DNA of 5,471 bases. Origin: Bacteroidales bacterium. Lineage in GTDB: Bacteria; Bacteroidota; Bacteroidia; Bacteroidales; UBA1715. Position numbers and translations under genes: made by a program. Positions 1 through 5,455 of the stretch are shown piece after piece. Every line of letters starts with the position of its first letter. Position 1 is the first letter of the stretch. The stretch lies in NCBI GenBank assembly GCA_017618935.1, contig JAFZTG010000241.1, positions 1-5,471 of the forward strand, written 5' to 3'. The notes beneath the pieces were generated by a model. It saw nothing but the letters and a program-made list of their open reading frames with translations, was not told where the DNA came from and did no database searches.

Positions 1-1031
1 GTCAAAACGCTACCGCAAATCAGCGGTTGACCGAATTTGTTACCAAAATCGCTCGCACCATTCGATGCTTTTATAAGAATGTCTTTTGGTGTCTGATATA
101 GCCATGGACGAGGTTTTGTGGCATTTTCCCAAATACGTTCAGGATTGTTCAAACGTGTATATGAAGTCATATACACGGCTGTTCCTGCAATTGGATAAGC
201 CGCCTTTCCGCCCGCAATTCTATCACGGATTTCACCGCCTGTTCCCGTAGCAGCACCATTGAATGGTTCCACGGTAGTAGGGAAGTTGTGCGTTTCGGCT
301 TTCAACGAAATTACCGATTCGTAATCTTTTATGGTGAAATAATCAGGCTTGTTCTGCGTTTCTGGAGCAAATTGCTCAATCATAGGTCCTTGGATAAAGG
401 CACAATTGTCTTTATATGCAGAAACAACACGATTCGGATTCTGTTCCGTCGTTTGTTTAATCATTTTGAATAACGAAAATGGTTTTTCCTTGCCGTCGAT
501 GACGAAACTGCCACCGAAGATTTTGTGACGGCAGTGCTCGGAGTTTACCTGTGAGAATCCGAATACCTCGCTGTCGGTAAGTTTTCTGCCAAGTTTCTTT
601 GCCAATCCTTCAAGGTATGCAATCTCATTTTCGTTGAGAGCCAACCCTTCTTTTTTATTGTATTCGTTCAAATCTTCAATGAAGATAATCGGGTCTGGTT
701 GGTGATTGACCGTGAAAATGTCTTGGTTCAAACCTTCGTATTTGCGTTGCAACATAGGGTCGAACGCACTAATTTCGGTTTGTGGAACGTATTCCTCTAT
801 ACGTTTGATGCCCGAAATGCCCATGTTTTGGGTGATTTCAACCGCATTGGTACTCCAAGGCGTAATCATTTCACGGCGAGGACCGATGAATTTGCCATCA
901 AGAGTTTGCGCATTGATGATGTGAGCATTGCCAAACAACCACGAAAGTTTTTCTGTCGTTTTTTCGTCAAAAGCTGAATCAGACTGTACAGCAAGGATTT
1001 TGTGCTGTTTGTCTTCAAAGAAGTATATCAT
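1..1031 (-). CDS. purL: Phosphoribosylformylglycinamidine synthase, N-terminal part (cut by left edge)
   Basis: PurL catalyses the ATP- and glutamine-dependent conversion of FGAR to FGAM, the fourth step of de novo purine synthesis, in the cytoplasm. The frame stays open from the ATG at 1031 to the left edge, giving 343 residues of a protein that in the large single-chain family is usually about 1200-1300 residues. Visible marks are the family signature NSEHCRHK at residues 163-170 and the block ETHNFPTTVEPFNGAATG (246-263) followed by TGGEIRD, part of the nucleotide-binding synthetase (AIRS-like) domain. Residues 1 to about 150 fit the PurS-like N-terminal domain and linker. The glutaminase domain would lie beyond the window. 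The start is secure: an in-frame TGA lies two codons upstream (1035-1037) and the next Met is residue 56. It has its own -7 element and follows the DoxX-like gene after 174 bases. The identification is based on motifs. Confidence 0.96.
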   Translation of the reverse strand, partial: MIYFFEDKQHKILAVQSDSAFDEKTTEKLSWLFGNAHIINAQTLDGKFIGPRREMITPWSTNAVEITQNMGISGIKRIEEYVPQTEISAFDPMLQRKYEGLNQDIFTVNHQPDPIIFIEDLNEYNKKEGLALNENEIAYLEGLAKKLGRKLTDSEVFGFSQVNSEHCRHKIFGGSFVIDGKEKPFSLFKMIKQTTEQNPNRVVSAYKDNCAFIQGPMIEQFAPETQNKPDYFTIKDYESVISLKAETHNFPTTVEPFNGAATGTGGEIRDRIAGGKAAYPIAGTAVYMTSYTRLNNPERIWENATKPRPWLYQTPKDILIKASNGASDFGNKFGQPLICGSVL

Positions 1032-1052
1032 ATTTCAAAAATTTTTGATGCA

Positions 1053-1060
1053 CAAATATA
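1053..1060 (-). promoter_or_regulatory. Putative purL promoter, -7 element TATATTTG
   Basis: Read on the minus strand, TATATTTG matches the Bacteroidota -7 consensus TAnnTTTG exactly and ends 21 bases before the purL ATG. The expected -33 TTTG about 19 bases upstream is not clear; the region holds only AATTTCC-like sequence. The implied leader is roughly 12-15 bases and A/T-rich, with no Shine-Dalgarno sequence. I see no purine riboswitch or obvious operator in the 174-base spacer. Confidence 0.55.
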
Positions 1061-1183
1061 CAAGGAAAAACGAGTGGAAATTGCGATGTTGATAAATAGT
1101 TATTATTCTTATAAAAACCTTCTGCTCCCTTTGTTTTCAGTAACAAATAGGTAACAAGACGTGTCAGTTAGTTTTTGCAAAAG

Positions 1184-1205
1184 GTTTTGAATACTATTAC
1201 AAAAC
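1184..1205 (-). terminator. Weak hairpin just after the DoxX-like gene, possible terminator
   Basis: On the minus strand GTTTTG (1205-1200) and CAAAAC (1189-1184) form a six-pair stem with a ten-base loop, starting right after the TAA stop. It is A/T-rich and is followed by CTTTTGC rather than a run of T, so it is a poor intrinsic terminator. It may be only an mRNA 3'-end structure or chance. Confidence 0.2.
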
Positions 1206-2549
1206 TTACTTGCAAATTTTCTGTAAATCCTCAATCGTTGGAATATCATTGTGATGCCACTTGTCGATGATTTTTCCGTTTTTCATCAACACAAGTCCTG
1301 GATTGGAACGAACGATTGTCTTGAGCAGAATATCATCAGCAGAAACGAATGGATATGTTGCTCCATAATCCTCTGAGTATTTTGCAATGACGTCTTCCAA
1401 ACTTGAGGTGGCTCCGTAGAACGCATATCCTTGTTTCTGAGCAAATTCATACACAGCATTTACTTTGGACTGGTTTTTCGGATTTGACTGGAGCAAATCG
1501 TAATGAATAGCCATAAATACGTATGACGTGTCGGTAATAATGTCGCATGTAGCATCGTCGCTACCCGTCATAAACATCATATTGTCAACAATATAAGTGT
1601 TTTGCAGACTGTCGTTTTGCGGAACGTCCAATTTTTCTTCCACAATGCGAATCGGCACATCGGGATTGTATTCCCAAATGGTGTAGTCGGGATAATTGTT
1701 CACTATGTCAAACTCTTGATGTTCACCTGTTTGCAGATTTTTGAAATCGGCATATTGATATGTATTCACGTTGCTTGTTCGCTGTATGTCGCTACATTTT
1801 TCACCGAGCAACGTTACGCCAATCTTGTACGGACGGAAATCAATCGGTGGCAAGTGGCGAAGCGCATGAACGGAAAGACCTACAATCATTACCGTCAGCA
1901 CCGAAAGGATTACTATTGACTTTTTGTTTGAAATCAAGTCGGTGAAACGTTTGTGGAAAATAAACGTGAGTACGACAGGAATTAAAATGACGAGATTCTT
2001 TACGAATGTCTGCCAGTTGGTCAATACCAGCGCGTCGCCAAAGCAACCACAGTCGTGAACCAATTCTTTACCCGAGATGTTTTGCTGTAATGCCAAATAC
2101 AATGTGATGGGTGTAAAGAATATCATAAAAATCAAAGCCCCTAGCGAAGACCATTTAGGAAACAGTTTGAATAACAACGCCAATCCCACGAGGAGTTCAA
2201 TGGTACTCAAAATAATGCCAAATGTCAATGCTGTTGGTGCGAATATGTCGTCGATTCCCCATGCTTCGAAATAGTCAATGAATTTGTATTTCGAACCAAG
2301 CGGGTCGTCGGCTTTTACGAAACCGGAAAAAACGAATAGTATTCCCGAAAAATATCGGCATACGTTCAACCAGATTTGTTCAGGATTGAAAACAAGGGCT
2401 AAACCAACCGAAGCGCTCAAAATCATAGCGACGAGTACCCAAAGTTTTGTCCACGAAGCGTCTTCAAAAGCGCCGAAGTTTGCAAACAACGAGAGTGACG
2501 CAAACATTGCGATTAAACCGATAAAGAATAAAATTCGTCTCTTGTCCAT
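1206..2549 (-). CDS. DoxX/MauE-like seven-helix membrane protein with thioredoxin-like C-terminal domain (BT_3928-like)
   Basis: The 447-residue protein has two parts. Seven hydrophobic segments occupy about 6-25, 35-54, 61-79, 106-127, 134-154, 181-198 and 211-229, and a soluble tail runs from about 232 to 447. Helix 3 and the next loop carry the DoxX-like pattern FSGFVKADDPLG (74-85). A CGCFGD motif (167-172) between helices 5 and 6 resembles the cysteine pair of MauE/DoxX-type redox proteins. Basic residues at 2-5, 128-132 and 199-210 put the N-terminus inside and the CGCFG loop and tail in the periplasm. The tail ends in a thioredoxin-like edge, SNPGLVLMKNGKIIDKW (415-431), but has no CxxC; its cysteines are 252, 335 and 446. 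I recognise the architecture as that of the Bacteroidota BT_3928 family, whose function is unknown to me. A role in periplasmic thiol or electron transfer is inference. The start lies two bases after the DUF1599 stop, so the two genes are probably translationally coupled. Confidence 0.85.
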   Translation of the reverse strand: MDKRRILFFIGLIAMFASLSLFANFGAFEDASWTKLWVLVAMILSASVGLALVFNPEQIWLNVCRYFSGILFVFSGFVKADDPLGSKYKFIDYFEAWGIDDIFAPTALTFGIILSTIELLVGLALLFKLFPKWSSLGALIFMIFFTPITLYLALQQNISGKELVHDCGCFGDALVLTNWQTFVKNLVILIPVVLTFIFHKRFTDLISNKKSIVILSVLTVMIVGLSVHALRHLPPIDFRPYKIGVTLLGEKCSDIQRTSNVNTYQYADFKNLQTGEHQEFDIVNNYPDYTIWEYNPDVPIRIVEEKLDVPQNDSLQNTYIVDNMMFMTGSDDATCDIITDTSYVFMAIHYDLLQSNPKNQSKVNAVYEFAQKQGYAFYGATSSLEDVIAKYSEDYGATYPFVSADDILLKTIVRSNPGLVLMKNGKIIDKWHHNDIPTIEDLQKICK

Positions 2550-2551
2550 AA

Positions 2552-3097
2552 TTATTTTTCTACAACTAATTTGATTAATGCAAAAATGGAATAGTTTATC
2601 ATATCTTGATAATTGGCGTCAACGCCTTCGGAAATTTGTGTAACTCCCTTATTATCTTCTATTTGCTTAGTTCTGTGTAATTTCTGCAAAATCACATCGG
2701 TAAACGAACTCACACGCATGGAACGCCATGCTTCGCCGTAATCGTGATTTTTGTTAGTCATAAGCTCTTTTGTGGAATCATAATACTTGTTGTAAAGAGC
2801 CACGGCCATGTCCTTGGGCAAGTCGATGGGAGCGTCGGTTCCTTTCAGTTCAAGTTGGATTAATGCCATGATACCATAATTGACAATTGCAATAAATTCA
2901 GGCACAATACCTTCGGCAACTTTGGCAATTCCTTTTTCCTCAATACTGCGAATACGGCTTGCCTTGATAAAAATTTGGTCCGTCAACGACTCTGGTCGCA
3001 TTATTCTCCATGCAGTGCCGTAATCATCATATTTTTTTTCAAAGATGTTGAAACACATCTTTTTAACTATCTCAAACTCTTGATTTGTATCGCTCAT
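2552..3097 (-). CDS. Tandem DUF1599 (nucleotide modification associated domain 1) protein
   Basis: This soluble 181-residue protein is built from two copies of one domain, about residues 22-82 and 116-177. The copies align at an offset of 94-95: DYGTAWRIMR (25-34) with DYGEAWRSMR (119-128), TD at 39-40 with 133-134, K45/R48 with K139/R142, IE at 52-53 with 146-147, EG at 62-63 with 157-158, and NYGIMALI (73-80) with NYSIFALI (168-175). This is the DUF1599 family (Pfam PF07659, also called nucleotide modification associated domain 1), predicted to be mostly alpha-helical. A link to nucleotide or base modification has been proposed from gene context in other genomes; no biochemical activity is known to me. 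There is no signal peptide or membrane segment. It is the first gene of a two-gene unit with the DoxX-like protein, behind a -7 element 19 bases upstream. Family assignment is firm; function is open. Confidence 0.9.
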   Translation of the reverse strand: MSDTNQEFEIVKKMCFNIFEKKYDDYGTAWRIMRPESLTDQIFIKASRIRSIEEKGIAKVAEGIVPEFIAIVNYGIMALIQLELKGTDAPIDLPKDMAVALYNKYYDSTKELMTNKNHDYGEAWRSMRVSSFTDVILQKLHRTKQIEDNKGVTQISEGVDANYQDMINYSIFALIKLVVEK

Positions 3098-3116
3098 ATA
3101 CTTTGCATTATAGCGA

Positions 3117-3124
3117 CAAAGATA
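3117..3124 (-). promoter_or_regulatory. Putative promoter of the DUF1599/DoxX-like operon, -7 element TATCTTTG
   Basis: TATCTTTG on the minus strand fits TAnnTTTG and ends 19 bases before the DUF1599 ATG at 3097, the same placement as at purL and def. No good -33 TTTG is present: the expected place near 3144-3147 reads TTAA. The element is back to back with the tRNA promoter, about 40 bases away. Confidence 0.5.
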
Positions 3125-3164
3125 ATAGAAAAAAAAGATATTATTAAATTTCTGAGAAAAACAC

Positions 3165-3194
3165 TTGACTTTTTACTCAGATTTTGTACTTTTG
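3165..3194 (+). promoter_or_regulatory. Promoter of the initiator tRNA (TTG-N19-TACTTTTG)
   Basis: TTG at 3165-3167, then exactly 19 bases, then TACTTTTG at 3187-3194 matches the Bacteroidota housekeeping (sigma-ABfr type) promoter, TTTG-N19-TAnnTTTG, with only the first T of the -33 box replaced by C. Transcription should start near 3200, giving a tRNA precursor leader of about 30 bases. It is the best promoter in the window, as expected for a stable RNA gene. Confidence 0.8.
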
Positions 3195-3230
3195 CCCCGT
3201 TGAAAAACGAAAGTTCATTAAAAGATATAC

Positions 3231-3303
3231 CGCGGGATAGAGCAGTTGGTAGCTCGTTAGGCTCATAACCTAAAGGTCGTCAGTTCGAGTCTGGCTCCCG
3301 CTA
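3231..3303 (+). tRNA. Initiator tRNA-Met (anticodon CAT)
   Basis: A full cloverleaf can be drawn: acceptor 3231-3237 with 3296-3302, D stem GAGC 3240-3243 with GCTC 3252-3255, anticodon stem TTAGG 3257-3261 with CCTAA 3269-3273, anticodon CAT at 3264-3266 in loop CTCATAA, T stem GTCAG 3279-3283 with CTGGC 3291-3295, and discriminator A at 3303. It is the initiator rather than the elongator because position 1 (C) faces T at 72 and cannot form a Watson-Crick pair, position 11:24 is A:T (elongators have pyrimidine:purine), and the loop matches that of E. coli tRNA-fMet. The anticodon stem departs from the classic three G:C pairs, with A:T at 29:41. The CCA end is not fully encoded: ACCT follows the acceptor, so a nucleotidyltransferase must complete it. 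It is a single-gene unit with its own promoter and terminator, convergent with comEC. Confidence 0.96.
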
Positions 3304-3310
3304 CCTAAGA

Positions 3311-3344
3311 AGCCTCTTGTGATTTTCGCAAGAGGCTTTTTTTT
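3311..3344 (+). terminator. Rho-independent terminator of the tRNA-Met gene
   Basis: AGCCTCTTGTG (3311-3321) pairs with CGCAAGAGGCT (3327-3337) as an 11-pair stem containing one T-G wobble, with loop ATTTT (3322-3326), followed by T at 3338-3344. It begins seven bases after the tRNA discriminator. The last T residues lie inside the comEC stop codon (3343-3345) on the other strand. On the minus strand the same hairpin follows comEC by five bases, but its trailing sequence is only TTCTTAGG, so termination from that side should be weaker. Confidence 0.9.
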
Positions 3345-4869
3345 ACACCTCCGTCAACTGCAGCTGCGCTTTCTGTCTCTTCCTCGTTTCAATTCCGAAA
3401 ATTATTATGCTCAAAATGGCATAAAACCACAGGGACTGCACTAACGAGATTTGTATGTTGATTTGCGGATGGGGGAAACTATTGATGTCGGCAATCGCAT
3501 CTTGCAAATAGGTAGTGGAAAAATTGAGTATTGCGACTAACGTGCTCGAAATCAACGGAATCCAGCTTGTCGCCAAGACAAGTATTGTCAATGTTAAAAT
3601 GATGAACGACAAGGGTATGACTATAATGTTGGTAAGCAGACTATATGTTGGAACTATTCCGAAATAATACAGCGTGAGCGGCATTGTGCCTATCTGCACT
3701 GCGACAGATACGGCTATGATTCCCCACATATACGTTCCGATTGGCGTTTCGGGATGGAAAAGGTTTTGTATGAGCGTTCCGAAGTACACAATGCTCAGCA
3801 CGGCGGCATACGACAATTGGAATCCTATGGAAAATAAATCGTTAGGTGACAGAAACAGCGAGAAAAAAGCTGCTGCCGCAAGCGTGTTGTACGTGCTACA
3901 GTGCCGTTTTAAAAGTAGGGCAATTGAAACCATCGTACACATAATCGATGCCCGTTGCACCGACGGACTCATTCCTGTGATGCAGGCATACGCCCAAATT
4001 CCCGAAATGCAACACAATAATTTGAGCCACAAAAGTTTACGATTACGAATAAAGCCAAACGCAAACAGTAATAATCCGTTGATTATGCCGACGTGCAAAC
4101 CCGAAACAGCAAGAATATGCATGGCTCCCGCGGTTTGAAACTCTTTTTTCGTATCATCGTCGAGTAGCGATTTATCGCCAAAAGCAAGAGCTGCTATAAG
4201 TCTGTGATTTTTCTCTGACAATCCTATGGCTTCCAATGTGTTGAGTGCTTTTTTACGAAACTGCATACAATAAGATGTCACGCTACTTTGGTGGTCGACT
4301 CGTTTCCACTGCGTGGCAGTGACGTACGCTTGAGAATAAATATATTGGTTGGCAAGAAACGATTTGTAGTCAAACGAGGCACTATCTTTGTTTTCAATCA
4401 TTCGGAACGTGTTTTTGAGCGAAATGATGTCGCCATAACGCAACGATTGTGAGTTGCTGTCTTTTTTTATGTAAACTACTGCTTTGCAAGGTGTTTTTTC
4501 AAGGGTTTCAATAAGAACCTTGTATGTTTTGGCCTTTTCTTCGTTGTTGTTGATGATTTTCCCAACCACAATGTCGGATTGTGGAATGATAGCATATTGT
4601 TGCTGATGCAGGGCGGAACAAACGTATCCTGCAATGCAGAAATAGCACAATAACAAGTGGATGTGCAGTTTTTTGCACACGTTTGCCAAGGCTATGCATA
4701 CGAATGCCGAAGCAACGAGTATTATCGTCCATATATGAATCGACGTGATGAAGGGAACAAAACGATGGATGGTTATTCCGAAAATGAATGCGGTGGTGAC
4801 GCATACACACGGATTTCGTGCCAACATCGCATTTCGTATGTCGGACACGGCGGCTTTAAAAAATGTCAT
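3343..4869 (-). CDS. comEC: ComEC/Rec2-type competence channel protein, short form without C-terminal MBL domain
   Basis: ComEC forms the inner-membrane channel that takes up single-stranded DNA in natural transformation. The 508-residue protein starts with hydrophobic segments (about 21-40, 45-65 and 70-86) and a DUF4131-like OB-fold region (about 95-190) containing FDYKSFLANQYI (166-177). The Competence domain follows, with AALAFGDKSLL (226-236), the hallmark HILAVSGLHVG (251-261), SPSVQRASIM (301-310) and FSIGFQLSYAAVLS (346-359), then many membrane helices up to about 492. It stops after a short basic tail. Usual ComEC proteins are about 650-800 residues with a metallo-beta-lactamase-like domain at the C-terminus; here that domain is absent and the stop codon abuts the tRNA terminator, leaving no room for a remnant. 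Shortened forms occur in several bacterial lineages. It lies 16 bases behind def with no promoter between, so the two are probably co-transcribed. Whether it still imports DNA cannot be told from sequence. Confidence 0.9.
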   Translation of the reverse strand: MTFFKAAVSDIRNAMLARNPCVCVTTAFIFGITIHRFVPFITSIHIWTIILVASAFVCIALANVCKKLHIHLLLCYFCIAGYVCSALHQQQYAIIPQSDIVVGKIINNNEEKAKTYKVLIETLEKTPCKAVVYIKKDSNSQSLRYGDIISLKNTFRMIENKDSASFDYKSFLANQYIYSQAYVTATQWKRVDHQSSVTSYCMQFRKKALNTLEAIGLSEKNHRLIAALAFGDKSLLDDDTKKEFQTAGAMHILAVSGLHVGIINGLLLFAFGFIRNRKLLWLKLLCCISGIWAYACITGMSPSVQRASIMCTMVSIALLLKRHCSTYNTLAAAAFFSLFLSPNDLFSIGFQLSYAAVLSIVYFGTLIQNLFHPETPIGTYMWGIIAVSVAVQIGTMPLTLYYFGIVPTYSLLTNIIVIPLSFIILTLTILVLATSWIPLISSTLVAILNFSTTYLQDAIADINSFPHPQINIQISLVQSLWFYAILSIIIFGIETRKRQKAQLQLTEV

Positions 4870-4885
4870 TGGTTAGTGGTCTTCT

Positions 4886-5443
4886 CTATGGTTTAAAAAA
4901 TTTAATTTTATACTTCGTGCTAACTTTTCCTTTGGCTATATTATTTAGTTTTCCACTCAACAAACGGCGTTTGAGCGGATTTAAATGGTCGATGAAACAT
5001 TTCCCGTCGAGATGGTCGTATTCATGTTGAACAACGCGAGCGCAAACGCCAGAAAATGTGTCGGTATGTTTTACGAAATTCTCGTCAAGATACGTGATTT
5101 TTACATTTGATTTTCTGGAAACATCTTCGTGAATGCCAGGAAAACTCAGACATCCTTCGTTAAAAATCCATTCGTCGCCAGTTTCTTCAATAACGTGTGG
5201 ATTTATGAATACCTTTTTGAAACCTTTTGCTTCGGGGTAGTCTTCTACAAAAGGATTTGCGTCTATCACAAAAAGACGAATAGAAAGACCAATCTGCGGT
5301 GCCGCGAGTCCCACACCGTCGGAGGCATACATTGTTTCAAACATCGTTTCAATCAGTTCCGTAAGATTTGGATAATCTTTGTCAATATCGCCAGCAACTT
5401 TGCGTAACACTGGATTTCCGTATGCAATAATTGGTTTTATCAT
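4886..5443 (-). CDS. def: Peptide deformylase
   Basis: Def removes the formyl group from the N-terminal methionine of nascent proteins at the ribosome; it is a cytoplasmic metalloenzyme, normally with Fe(II). All three family motifs are intact in this 185-residue protein: motif I GVGLAAPQ (43-50), motif II EGCLS (96-100) with metal ligand Cys98, and motif III QHEYDH (139-144) with ligands His140 and His144 and catalytic Glu141. The length is normal. It ends in a basic tail (K169-K184), with a 12-residue insert-like stretch at about 63-74 between the early strands, usual for Bacteroidota forms as far as I recall. The start MIKPIIAYGNPVLR fits the family N-terminus, and a -7 element lies 20 bases before the ATG. 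It is the first gene of a probable def-comEC unit. It acts downstream of the initiator tRNA encoded nearby. Confidence 0.97.
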   Translation of the reverse strand: MIKPIIAYGNPVLRKVAGDIDKDYPNLTELIETMFETMYASDGVGLAAPQIGLSIRLFVIDANPFVEDYPEAKGFKKVFINPHVIEETGDEWIFNEGCLSFPGIHEDVSRKSNVKITYLDENFVKHTDTFSGVCARVVQHEYDHLDGKCFIDHLNPLKRRLLSGKLNNIAKGKVSTKYKIKFFKP

Positions 5444-5455
5444 ATCCGTAAATTT

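Noticed and set aside
699..977. Two overlapping plus-strand open frames of 92 and 72 codons, opposite purL
   Set aside because: They are antisense to a clear purL N-terminal region, show no family features, and have no upstream signals.
1032..1205. Purine riboswitch upstream of purL
   Set aside because: The predicted leader is only about 12-15 bases, and I see none of the three-way junction pattern of purine riboswitches in the 174-base spacer.
1602..1945. Plus-strand open frames of 105 and 61 codons, opposite the DoxX-like gene
   Set aside because: They oppose the soluble tail of the DoxX-like protein, overlap each other in different frames, and contain no recognisable domain.
3098..3230. 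Possible small RNA or small protein between the DUF1599 gene and the tRNA
   Set aside because: Apart from the two divergent promoters, the stretch is A/T-rich with no stable hairpin plus T-run and no start codon with a usable frame.
2975..3268. 97-codon plus-strand open frame spanning the DUF1599 start and running into the tRNA gene
   Set aside because: It overlaps the 5' end of the DUF1599 gene, both divergent promoters and the tRNA, so it cannot be a sensible coding gene.
3231..3345. Integration site (tRNA 3' end as attB) with a mobile element
   Set aside because: tRNA genes often host integrative elements, but the tRNA is followed directly by its terminator and comEC. There is no integrase and no repeat of the tRNA 3' end elsewhere in the window.
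3674..4138. 154-codon open frame on the plus strand, opposite comEC
   Set aside because: It lies wholly antisense to the conserved Competence domain of comEC, has no promoter or recognisable motif, and its composition is what reverse reading of membrane-helix codons gives.
4508..4810. 100-codon minus-strand open frame in a second frame within comEC
   Set aside because: The comEC frame carries the conserved OB-fold and helix pattern across the same bases; this frame is His/Arg-rich and patternless. It was also considered as a sign of a frameshift in comEC, but comEC is uninterrupted.
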